A stretch of 5,614 nt of DNA from Parabacteroides sp. (GCA_019411205.1 DXRF01000182.1:898-6511), one strand, 5' to 3'. Counted from the first letter of the stretch, positions 1 to 5,568 are shown. Made by a program: numbers and translations. Notes: generated from the sequence alone by a model not told the origin.

Positions 1-366
1 GTGGCGGATGCAACTTCGAACCGTGTTTTGGGAATGAACCATTTCACTAAACAGGCACCCGTGCATATCTTAGTTGTGGAGGAGAAGCCGAACTTGACAG
101 CTGGTATCGGCTCGTGGATCAAGGACAAGAATTTCTCCCATCTGGATGTTGGCATAACGGCTGCTCACCTTGTGTTGGCTGCCGAAGATGAAGGGCTGGG
201 TAGTTGCATAGTCGGTTGGTTCGATGAAACGAAAGTCCGTAAACTATTGGATATTCCCTCTGGTAAACGTGTCTTGCTGGACATTGTCGTCGGCTATTCC
301 ATCCAACCGGACAGACCCAAGAAACGCAAAGATCCGAAAGAAGTGATCAGTTATAACCAATACTGA
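1..366 (+). CDS. Nitroreductase family protein, C-terminal part (5' end cut by window)
   Basis: This is the C-terminal 121 residues of a nitroreductase-fold oxidoreductase, a family that usually binds FMN and uses NAD(P)H to reduce nitro compounds, quinones or related substrates in the cytoplasm. The recognisable part is the helix DVGITAAHLVLAAEDEGLG at residues 49-67, followed by SCIVGWFD, the conserved segment preceding the C-terminal strand. It is followed by VLLDIVVGYS (91-100) and a basic, proline-containing tail, RPKKRKDPKEVISYNQY, of the kind common in small members. Family members usually have about 170-200 residues, and the N-terminal part with the arginine-rich FMN phosphate-binding motif is missing here. 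The GTG at base 1 is therefore an internal valine codon and not the start. The reading frame ends in TGA at 364-366 and converges on the MATE gene. The physiological substrate cannot be told from sequence. Confidence 0.9.
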   Translation: MADATSNRVLGMNHFTKQAPVHILVVEEKPNLTAGIGSWIKDKNFSHLDVGITAAHLVLAAEDEGLGSCIVGWFDETKVRKLLDIPSGKRVLLDIVVGYSIQPDRPKKRKDPKEVISYNQY

Positions 367-372
367 TAATTA

Positions 373-425
373 GATTTATGAATTATGATTTTATGTTACA
401 CTGCATAAATCATAATTCATAAATC
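373..425. repeat. AT-rich inverted repeat at convergent gene ends, possible bidirectional terminator
   Basis: Arms at 373-395 and 404-425 are complementary over about 22 bp with one extra T in the left arm; the loop is TTACACTG (396-403). It lies between the nitroreductase stop codon and the convergent MATE gene. The right arm contains the MATE stop codon (410-412) and its last four sense codons (I-Y-E-L). A bidirectional terminator is the obvious reading of its position, but neither side is followed by a proper T-tract and the stem is almost all A-T, so the function is inferred. The arms are built from ATTATGA/ATTTATG words, so it may simply be a low-complexity spacer repeat. Confidence 0.6.
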
Positions 426-1765
426 CTCCTCCTTCTCTTCCAGATTCCCATCTTATAATAAACGAAAGTCACGATTAGTCCGATTGTGATGCTGATACCG
501 ATTGCCCACCAGATTCCGCTGCGTCCCAACCATAAACTGAGATAATAGGCGAGGGGAATACGGATCAGCCAGAGGCAGACCAGGCTGGTTATCATCGGGA
601 ACAAGGTGTCTCCGGCTCCCCTGAGTGCTCCGTTGTACACATTCAGCGCCCCGTGTACAATGAAGAAACCACCGATAATCAGTAGATATTCCTTTCCGGT
701 CACTACAACATCTGCGTCTTTCGTGAAAATTTTCATCATCTCGTCGCCGAACAGGTAGACGGCAGTGAAAGTCAATAACCCCAAGACTACATTCGTGTAC
801 ATCGTAAATCGTACTCCCTTTTTTACTCGCTCTAGCTTCCCGGCTCCGATATTTTGTCCGCAAAAAGCAGCCAGTGCTCCTGACAGGGTGAGGACAGCCT
901 GTGTGATAATTGTGTCGATCTTTCCGGCGGCTCCGTAGGCTGTCAGTGTATTGGTGCCGAAACTGTTCACAATCCCCAGCAGTGCGATCAGTCCGAGGGC
1001 GATTGCACATTGCTGTACGCTTGTCGGCAGGCCGATTTTTAAACTCTCTTTGAATAGTTTCCAGTCGAACAGTATATCTTGCTTTTTGATGGACAGCAAG
1101 GGATGCGTATTGTTTACATACGTCAGAGCGATACACATACCGATTCCCTGCGAAATGACAGTTGCCCTAGCAGCTCCCTCGATACCCCATTTGAACACGA
1201 GTATGAAAAGTAAGTCGAACGCAATGTTCAAGATTGTCGTAAGCATGATGAACAGCATAGGGCGAACAGACTCGCCTACACCTCTCAAAATCGAAATGAT
1301 GCTATTGAAGGTTACGAACAGGAATGTTCCTCCTATGTAAATGCGGAAATAGGCTACTGCTTGTGGAATAACCTCTTCTGGTGTATTGGTCAGGCGGAAA
1401 ACTGGTTCAGCAAAAATAATCCCAGCAATAGACAGTATCACTCCTCCGATTAACATGAATATAAAGAAAGAGGAGAACGCAAGTTGTACCTTTTGATACT
1501 GTTTAGCCCCAAAAAGTTGTGAAACGACAACCGTAGTACCGCTTCCCACACCGATCACGAGCGAAATGATGAAGTAATAGATGAAGAAAGATGCCGATAC
1601 AGCTGCCAATGCCTCCTTTCCCAGAAACTGTCCGACAATAATGCTGTCTGTTATGTTATAGAACTGTTGCAGCAGATTTCCGATCAGTAACGGTAATGAA
1701 AAGTGAACGATCACCTTCCATACCTTTCCCTCCGTCAAATCTGTATTTCCTTTTTTTTTGTCCAT
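410..1765 (-). CDS. MATE family efflux transporter
   Basis: A 451-residue polytopic inner-membrane protein of the multidrug and toxin extrusion (MATE) family, which exports cationic drugs, dyes or other small molecules in exchange for Na+ or H+. Its length and about twelve hydrophobic segments fit the family. The two homologous halves are visible. Half one starts with LPLLIGNLLQQFYNITDSII (24-43) and carries RGVGESVRP (161-169). Half two starts with IGLPTSVQQ (244-252), followed by FGTNTLTAYGAAGKID (269-284), and carries RGAGDTLFP (382-390). The N-terminal DLTEGKVWKVI is typical of the family. The start is fixed by an in-frame TAG six bases upstream of the ATG; AGGAG abuts the ATG directly, too close for an ideal ribosome binding site. 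Codons 3-5 form a run of nine A. The gene follows the BrkB-family gene by 35 bases on the same strand, suggesting co-transcription. The C-terminus (KRRRRIYEL) is strongly basic, as expected for a cytoplasmic end. The exported substrate is unknown. Confidence 0.95.
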   Translation of the reverse strand: MDKKKGNTDLTEGKVWKVIVHFSLPLLIGNLLQQFYNITDSIIVGQFLGKEALAAVSASFFIYYFIISLVIGVGSGTTVVVSQLFGAKQYQKVQLAFSSFFIFMLIGGVILSIAGIIFAEPVFRLTNTPEEVIPQAVAYFRIYIGGTFLFVTFNSIISILRGVGESVRPMLFIMLTTILNIAFDLLFILVFKWGIEGAARATVISQGIGMCIALTYVNNTHPLLSIKKQDILFDWKLFKESLKIGLPTSVQQCAIALGLIALLGIVNSFGTNTLTAYGAAGKIDTIITQAVLTLSGALAAFCGQNIGAGKLERVKKGVRFTMYTNVVLGLLTFTAVYLFGDEMMKIFTKDADVVVTGKEYLLIIGGFFIVHGALNVYNGALRGAGDTLFPMITSLVCLWLIRIPLAYYLSLWLGRSGIWWAIGISITIGLIVTFVYYKMGIWKRRRRIYEL

Positions 1766-1774
1766 CTCCTAATA

Positions 1775-1798
1775 ATTGTCAATTATCCATTGTCAATT
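1775..1798. repeat. Two copies of ATTGTCAATT in the BrkB-MATE gap
   Basis: ATTGTCAATT occurs at 1775-1784 and again at 1789-1798, a 14-base period. With the preceding base the first copy reads AATTGTCAATT, itself an interrupted palindrome (AATTG-T-CAATT). The pair fills most of the 35-base gap between the stop codon of the BrkB-family gene and the ATG of the MATE gene. It could be a dimeric regulator site or a simple low-complexity spacer; no promoter element of the TAnnTTTG type is evident in it. Confidence 0.6.
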
Positions 1799-1800
1799 GC

Positions 1801-3159
1801 TCAAAGGTCTTTCAACAAAATGGTGTTATTCGCCTTAATCATGTCCTCGCGGGTTTTTAGCAAGGTTTTCCATTCTTTGCTGAACAATTTGGATGTGTCG
1901 ATCTTGAAGTTCTCCGAGCCATATTCGTCCATGCGTGTCAGCAGATAGCCGACCGTGATCTTGTTTACGTCGATAGCCGGCTGGTAATGGACGACGCGTT
2001 CATCGTTTCCGTAGTTGACTTCGATAATGATGTGCAATTCGGTCAGTTGATAGAGTATCTGTGTCGTGATGCGGATCGGTATGCGGAAAGCGTCCGACAG
2101 TTCATCCGCCGTATAAGGCTTTTCTCCTTTTACGAATCGTTTTACGATTAGGGAAGCGATCAGCAGCGTGAGGAAATCTTTATATCGCCGGCTGATGTTC
2201 TTACTGTCTCGTTCGAAACTGAATTTCTTCACGTTTTGGGAAGCATAGGAGATTTCCGCTCCGAACAAGCAGATCAACCATGATAATTGCAACCATAGCA
2301 ACAACAGGGGCAAAGCGGCAAAACTACCGTAGATCGCATTGTATTTGCTCACCCATATCTGTCCGCTGATGTAGATAAACTGGAAGAACTGAAATGCGAT
2401 GCCTGACAGAATTCCGGCCACGAGGCCGTTTACAAACCGGACTTTCGTATTGGGTAATGAAATATAAAGTCCCGTAAATGCCAGGATCGTAATGATGTAG
2501 GGAGTTATGTTCAGTGTCAGTTCGACCAGTGGAGTAAAGAAAAAGTATTGGCTGATAAATGAGTTCTGCAAAGTGGACAAGAAGATAGACAAACCGCTGG
2601 ATGCTGTCATCAGTACTGGTAAAATTAAGAACAAGGCCAGATAATCGGATATCTTCCGATACCACGGACGTGATTTCTGTATCTGCCAAATGTCGTTGAA
2701 CGTGTCTTCTATGGACGAGATCAGGTTGACAACCGTATAAAACAGCAAGATCAGGCCGACCCCGATGATTACGCCACCCTGTGCTTGCTCCAGATAGCTT
2801 TCCACAAATTCAAAAGCCTTGGTCAACTCCACTTCATGTCCAGGGAAATAGTCGAACAATTCCTGGCGTACTGTGTTTTGAAAACCGAACCCTTTGGCAA
2901 TTCCCAGCAGAACTGCCAGGAGAGGTACGATGGATAGCAGGGTGCTGTAGGTGAGGGCAGAAGCTTTCGTTTGAAGGTTCTCGCTCTGGAATCCCCTGAT
3001 TGCGAGAATGATTGTCTTGATGATGTTGATATAAAACTCTTTCAGGCCGCTTACTTCATTTTCGGTGATCCGCCAAATATCGTAAGTGATGAAACGGATC
3101 GTTCTTGTCAGTAAGGCGTTGATCCGTTCTCCGAGTGTCTTTTTATCGGTTGTTTTCAT
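1801..3159 (-). CDS. YihY/BrkB (UPF0761) family inner-membrane protein with C-terminal winged-helix-like domain
   Basis: A 452-residue membrane protein of the YihY/virulence factor BrkB family. The family was once linked to RNase BN by mistake, and its molecular role is unsettled. From the ATG at 3159, hydrophobic segments lie near residues 67-89, 128-150, 171-193, 209-236, 242-265 and 280-303. The segment around YNAIYGSFAALPLLLLWLQ and ICLFGAEISYA (273-306) is the family's hallmark. After TM6 comes a soluble domain of about 130 residues. Within it, YTADELSDAFRIPIR, then QILYQLTELHIIIEV and DVNKITVGYLL (about 349-404) resemble a winged helix-turn-helix of the Rrf2/MarR kind. This extension is known in long members of the family; the winged-helix reading is my inference. 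The frame stays open to an ATG at 3210, but that codon lies in the loop of an inverted repeat and would add 17 poorly fitting residues, so 3159 is preferred. No clear Shine-Dalgarno is present. rnpB lies about 100 bases upstream on the same strand. Confidence 0.93.
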   Translation of the reverse strand: MKTTDKKTLGERINALLTRTIRFITYDIWRITENEVSGLKEFYINIIKTIILAIRGFQSENLQTKASALTYSTLLSIVPLLAVLLGIAKGFGFQNTVRQELFDYFPGHEVELTKAFEFVESYLEQAQGGVIIGVGLILLFYTVVNLISSIEDTFNDIWQIQKSRPWYRKISDYLALFLILPVLMTASSGLSIFLSTLQNSFISQYFFFTPLVELTLNITPYIITILAFTGLYISLPNTKVRFVNGLVAGILSGIAFQFFQFIYISGQIWVSKYNAIYGSFAALPLLLLWLQLSWLICLFGAEISYASQNVKKFSFERDSKNISRRYKDFLTLLIASLIVKRFVKGEKPYTADELSDAFRIPIRITTQILYQLTELHIIIEVNYGNDERVVHYQPAIDVNKITVGYLLTRMDEYGSENFKIDTSKLFSKEWKTLLKTREDMIKANNTILLKDL

Positions 3160-3164
3160 ATATA

Positions 3165-3194
3165 AAATGTGCCAATAAATTAAATGTGCCAATA
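3165..3194. repeat. Direct repeat AAATGTGCCAATA x2 just upstream of the BrkB-family start
   Basis: AAATGTGCCAATA occurs at 3165-3177 and 3182-3194, a 17-base period with identical 13-base cores. On the coding (minus) strand this reads TATTGGCACATTT twice. The copy nearer the gene ends only five bases before the ATG at 3159. The farther copy is also an arm of the inverted repeat at 3183-3248. Confidence 0.8.
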
Positions 3195-3248
3195 TACCAA
3201 TAGAAACCATATAATTGGCATATTGTTGAATTGGTATACTGACACATT
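3183..3248 (-). repeat. 18-bp inverted repeat between rnpB and the BrkB-family gene
   Basis: Arms are 3183-3200 (AATGTGCCAATATACCAA) and 3231-3248 (TTGGTATACTGACACATT), with a 30-base loop. On the plus strand two positions mismatch (C/A and A/C). In minus-strand RNA both become G-U wobbles, giving an unbroken 18-bp stem. It follows the U-tract at the 3' end of rnpB and precedes the BrkB-family start. It may terminate rnpB, stabilise the rnpB 3' precursor or control the downstream gene; no U-run follows the stem, so a standard intrinsic terminator is not well supported. Confidence 0.75.
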
Positions 3249-3250
3249 AT

Positions 3251-3257
3251 AAAAAAA
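3251..3257 (-). terminator. U-tract at the 3' end of rnpB
   Basis: Seven consecutive A on the plus strand give UUUUUUU directly after the P1 3' strand of RNase P RNA on the minus strand. The position matches the mature 3' end of the RNA. No local GC-rich hairpin immediately precedes it (the P1 strand pairs with the far 5' end), so it is a weak or unconventional terminator. Confidence 0.35.
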
Positions 3258-3611
3258 CAGTCTGCCTATAAGCCGGGTTCTGTACTCCCGCTTGCGTGGG
3301 AGCGTCTGCCATTTATCTCGTCTTACTGTCACCAGTAAGCTTTAGCGGTCTACCCCCCGGCATCGGACGAGCAATCCTACATGCGCCGGTATACATGACC
3401 TTACAACCCATAAGACGTACGGCATCCTATATTACTATAAGACCCGGTGAGCTCTTACCTCACCTTTTCACCCTTACCAGACAGATCTGGCGGTTGTTTT
3501 CTGTTACGCTACTCTACCCTCGCGGACAGCTTCCCGTTAAGAAGTATGGTGCTCTCTGTTGCCCGGACGTTCCTCCCGTCCTGAAGGACGAGCGACAGAC
3601 CGGCAGACTGT
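3257..3611 (-). ncRNA. rnpB: RNase P RNA, bacterial type A
   Basis: This is the catalytic RNA of ribonuclease P, which works with RnpA to remove 5' leaders from pre-tRNAs. The ends are set by helix P1: minus-strand ACAGTCTGCC (3611-3602) pairs perfectly with GGCAGACTGT (3266-3257). The 5' conserved block reads GAGGAACGTCCGGGC (complement of 3561-3575) and its P4 partner reads ACAGAACCCGGCTTAT near the 3' end (about 3284-3268). The second universal block, GGTGAGGTAAGAGCTCACC, is the complement of 3446-3464. GGGGGGTAGACCG (around 3345-3359) fits the P15 loop that contacts the tRNA CCA end. CTTACTG-GTGA-CAGTAAG (3339-3322) is a GNRA-capped hairpin like P18, and CTCCC/GGGAG (3302-3285) forms a further helix like P19. 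The length of about 355 nt is normal for type A. One oddity is GGAACGTCC where most bacteria have GGAAAGTCC. A matching promoter lies just upstream. Apparent ORFs over this stretch are spurious. Confidence 0.97.
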
Positions 3612-3618
3612 AATGGGA

Positions 3619-3649
3619 CAAAGGTAATTCTTTTAATTGAAAATTGAAA
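3619..3649 (-). promoter_or_regulatory. rnpB promoter (Bacteroides-type TAnnTTTG)
   Basis: On the minus strand TACCTTTG (3626-3619) matches the Bacteroidales -7 consensus TAnnTTTG exactly. A TTTC at 3649-3646 sits 19 bases upstream, in place of the -33 TTTG (three of four matches). The predicted start, about 6-8 bases downstream of the -7 element, falls at 3611-3613, exactly where helix P1 of RNase P RNA begins. That agreement is the main support. The -33 region is part of an AT-rich heptamer repeat. Confidence 0.85.
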
Positions 3650-3660
3650 ATTGGAAATTA
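3635..3660. repeat. Heptamer tandem repeat AATTGAA (about 3.7 copies)
   Basis: AATTGAA (3635-3641), AATTGAA (3642-3648), AATTGGA (3649-3655) and a partial AATTA (3656-3660) run in tandem. They cover the -33 region and the upstream flank of the rnpB promoter, so on the minus strand the repeat supplies an AT-rich CAATTTT-type upstream sequence. Confidence 0.75.
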
Positions 3661-3723
3661 GGATAATCACATCAAAATGTTCGATATGATTCATGAATGA
3701 CTCTTTTAGACAATCCTACTGAT

Positions 3724-3749
3724 GGCAGGTTTGTGGGAAACATTCTGCC
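3724..3749. other. Possible hairpin in the rnpB-htrA intergenic region
   Basis: GGCAG (3724-3728) pairs with CTGCC (3745-3749), and inside it GTTT (3729-3732) pairs with AAAC (3738-3741), leaving a GTGGG loop and an ATT bulge. On the plus strand CTGCC is followed by TTT. With no plus-strand gene just upstream it is not obviously a terminator, and nothing shows that it is transcribed. Confidence 0.35.
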
Positions 3750-3782
3750 TTTCCTGCTGTTATATTATTGAATGTATGACCA

Positions 3783-3817
3783 TTTGTCAGACGGTCGATT
3801 GTTAAAAAGGTACTTTG
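3783..3817 (+). promoter_or_regulatory. Degenerate candidate promoter for htrA
   Basis: TTTG (3783-3786) and GTACTTTG (3810-3817) resemble the -33 TTTG and -7 TAnnTTTG elements with one mismatch in the -7 box. The spacing is 23 bases, longer than the usual 19-21. It would give a leader of about 150 bases. A second weak candidate is TTTG at 3921-3924 with AATGTTTG at 3949-3956 (24-base spacing). Neither is convincing, and an alternative sigma factor is possible for a stress protease. Confidence 0.25.
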
Positions 3818-3823
3818 CATTGC

Positions 3824-3833
3824 ACAGTACTGT
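3824..3833. promoter_or_regulatory. Perfect palindrome ACAGTACTGT, possible operator
   Basis: A perfect 10-base palindrome lies 6-7 bases after the candidate -7 element, about where transcription would start. The interrupted repeat TTAAC-cgca-GTTAA (3833-3846) abuts it. A regulator site is possible, but a 10-base palindrome can also arise by chance. Confidence 0.25.
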
Positions 3834-3913
3834 TAACCGCAGTTAAGCCCTTGCAGAGCGCCGTTAAAAGTGATAAAAAAACAGTTGCAAATGGAATAAT
3901 CGCACGATTTTTG

Positions 3914-3938
3914 ACTTTTCTTTGTCGAAAGAGAAAGT
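3914..3938. repeat. Purine/pyrimidine inverted repeat upstream of htrA
   Basis: ACTTT-T-CTTT (3914-3923) faces AAAG-AG-AAAGT (3928-3938) across the loop GTCG, forming two short stems separated by a small internal loop. It lies 34 bases before the htrA ATG, where it could act as a leader hairpin or a protein-binding site. No clear Shine-Dalgarno lies downstream; only AAGAG is near the start. Confidence 0.35.
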
Positions 3939-3972
3939 GTTAAATTTAAATGTTTGATAAAATAATAAGAGT

Positions 3973-5544
3973 ATGAAAAAGATGTGGAAAAATGTGCTTG
4001 GTATAGTTCTCGTAGCTGCAATCAGTGCGGGGGCGGCTGTTGGGACGAGTGCTTACCTGATTAATGAGAATCAACCGATATTTAGTGCTTCTGGCTCAGC
4101 AAATACCTTCAATCAGCCGATCCGGTTAGCCGGTTATAATACGGTTGCTGCAGAGAATACGGATTTTACTACAGCAGCAGAAAGTACGGTTCACGGTGTT
4201 GTGCATATTAAGGCCACTACAAACGCCAAACAATATGCCGACGGAGGCAATCAGCCGCAGTATGTCGATCCGTTTGAATATTTCTTCGGATTCGGAGGAC
4301 GTGGAGGTTTTCAGCGTCCGCAACCACAGCCACGGGTGGGGTCCGGTTCGGGGGTGATCATTTCGACCGATGGATATATTATAACGAACAATCATGTGAT
4401 CGATGGAGCGGATGAATTGGAAGTGACATTGAATGACAATCGTAAGTTTGCAGCCAAATTGGTCGGAACCGATCCGACGACAGACATCGCTTTGCTTAAG
4501 GTCGATGCGAAAGATCTTCCTACCATTCCGTTCGGTGATTCTGAAAAGCTGAAAGTCGGGGAATGGGTGCTGGCTGTCGGTAACCCGTTTAATCTGACTT
4601 CTACGGTTACGGCCGGTATTGTGAGTGCGAAAGGGCGTGGCATCTCAATGGGAGGTGGAGACAAGAGTAAGATTGAGTCGTTTATCCAGACCGATGCAGC
4701 CGTGAACCCCGGTAATAGTGGAGGAGCGCTGGTGAATACGAAAGGTGAGCTGGTGGGTATCAATACTGCTATTTATTCTGAGACAGGAAACTTTGCCGGT
4801 TATTCGTTTGCTGTGCCTATCAGTATTGCAGGGAAAGTGGCAAATGACTTGAAACAGTATGGTACGGTGCAGCGTGCAATTCTGGGTGTTCAGATCATGA
4901 GTGTGGGTGACATCGCCGACATGTTGGGATATCCGAATTTGCCGGCTAAACAGAAAGAAGAACTGAGTGCCTTGAAATCCAAGATAAAAGTTTCTGAAGG
5001 TGCGTGTGTGGCTGATTTCGCAGACCGTAGTACTGCTAAGGAGGCCGGAATTGAAAAGGGTGACGTGATTGTAGCCATAAATGGCGCGAAAGTGAAATCT
5101 GCAAATGCACTGCAGGAACAGATTAGTAAATATCGTCCGGGTGACAAAGTACAAGTAACTGTAGACCGTAATGGTAGCACCAAGACATTTAATGTAGAAC
5201 TTCGTAATGCACAGGGTAGTACGGCCGTAGTGAAAGGAGCTGCCGACAGTGCTGAAGTTTTAGGAGCCGCTTTTAGTGCGTTGACAAACGAACAGAAACG
5301 TGAATTAGGTGTAAGCTATGGTATTGAAGTGACCGGTTTGTTGAATGGTAAACTGAGAGATGCCGGCATCAAAAAAGGTTTCATCATCATGGTTGTAAAC
5401 GATCAGAAGATTTCATCTCCTGAACAACTCGAGAGAATAGTTGACAAGGTTTTGAAAGGCAATGAGGACGATCGTTACATCGTAGTAAAAGGTTTCTATC
5501 CGAATGGACGTACGAAAGTGTATGCTATAGATCTGGCCGAATAA
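3973..5544 (+). CDS. htrA: HtrA/Deg (Do) family periplasmic serine protease
   Basis: A complete 523-residue Do-type protease/chaperone (MEROPS S1C) for quality control of misfolded envelope proteins. The N-terminus (KKMWKNVLG, then hydrophobic to about residue 30) is a signal peptide or membrane anchor; the best cleavage site is TSA|Y near residue 27. A Gln/Pro/Gly-rich LA-loop region with DPFEYFFGF (99-107) precedes the protease domain. The catalytic triad is H141 (TNNHVID), D171 (TTDIALLK) and S249 (NPGNSGGAL), all intact. PDZ1 begins at RAILGVQI (301-308) and carries EAGIEKGDVIVAINGAKV (357-374). It has an insertion (DIADMLGYPN to KSKIKVSE, about 313-342) longer than in E. coli DegP. PDZ2 spans about 428-520 with DAGIKKGFIIMVVNDQKI. 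An in-frame TAA at 3958-3960 confirms the start region; the second ATG (codon 4) is less likely because the Lys pair before it belongs to the signal. Two PDZ domains fit DegP/DegQ and not DegS; which paralogue cannot be told. It is transcribed divergently from rnpB. Confidence 0.97.
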   Translation: MKKMWKNVLGIVLVAAISAGAAVGTSAYLINENQPIFSASGSANTFNQPIRLAGYNTVAAENTDFTTAAESTVHGVVHIKATTNAKQYADGGNQPQYVDPFEYFFGFGGRGGFQRPQPQPRVGSGSGVIISTDGYIITNNHVIDGADELEVTLNDNRKFAAKLVGTDPTTDIALLKVDAKDLPTIPFGDSEKLKVGEWVLAVGNPFNLTSTVTAGIVSAKGRGISMGGGDKSKIESFIQTDAAVNPGNSGGALVNTKGELVGINTAIYSETGNFAGYSFAVPISIAGKVANDLKQYGTVQRAILGVQIMSVGDIADMLGYPNLPAKQKEELSALKSKIKVSEGACVADFADRSTAKEAGIEKGDVIVAINGAKVKSANALQEQISKYRPGDKVQVTVDRNGSTKTFNVELRNAQGSTAVVKGAADSAEVLGAAFSALTNEQKRELGVSYGIEVTGLLNGKLRDAGIKKGFIIMVVNDQKISSPEQLERIVDKVLKGNEDDRYIVVKGFYPNGRTKVYAIDLAE

Positions 5545-5568
5545 TAAAATAACGTTATATTCGTCTTA

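Larger units (their letters stand above)
3612..3972. other. Divergent intergenic region between rnpB and htrA
   Basis: There are 361 bases with no credible gene. The rnpB end holds its promoter and an AATTGAA heptamer repeat. The middle holds a hairpin (3724-3749). The htrA side holds a degenerate candidate promoter (3783-3817), a perfect palindrome (3824-3833), a small inverted repeat TTAAC-cgca-GTTAA (3833-3846) and a stem at 3914-3938. The only short frames seen, such as a 24-codon one starting near 3774, have no recognisable features. Confidence 0.85.

Noticed and set aside
1..3. GTG at the first base as the nitroreductase start
   Set aside because: Starting there would lack the N-terminal FMN-binding part of the family; the gene simply runs off the window edge.
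453..1136. 227-codon minus-strand ORF inside the MATE gene
   Set aside because: It is a shifted-frame shadow of a well-supported transporter; the translation is arginine- and histidine-rich with no membrane segments or domains.
3160..3210. Longer BrkB-family protein starting at the ATG at 3210
   Set aside because: The extra 17 residues are encoded by the loop and one arm of the inverted repeat and by the direct repeats, and they do not resemble the family; the ATG at 3159 gives a typical charged N-terminus.
3165..3248. CRISPR-like or phage attachment repeat
   Set aside because: There are only two direct copies with a four-base gap, no spacers of constant length, no cas genes and no integrase nearby.
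3296..3613. 105-codon plus-strand ORF
   Set aside because: It is antisense to the RNase P RNA gene over nearly its whole length; the conserved RNA blocks and the P1 pairing explain the sequence.
3509..3694. 61-codon minus-strand ORF
   Set aside because: It runs from the rnpB upstream region into the 5' part of rnpB and across its promoter; there are no protein features.
3833..4021. 62-codon minus-strand ORF upstream of htrA
   Set aside because: It overlaps the htrA signal sequence in antisense and has a low-complexity translation without recognisable features.
4392..5183. Several minus-strand ORFs opposite htrA
   Set aside because: All are antisense to the conserved protease and PDZ coding sequence and have no family features of their own.
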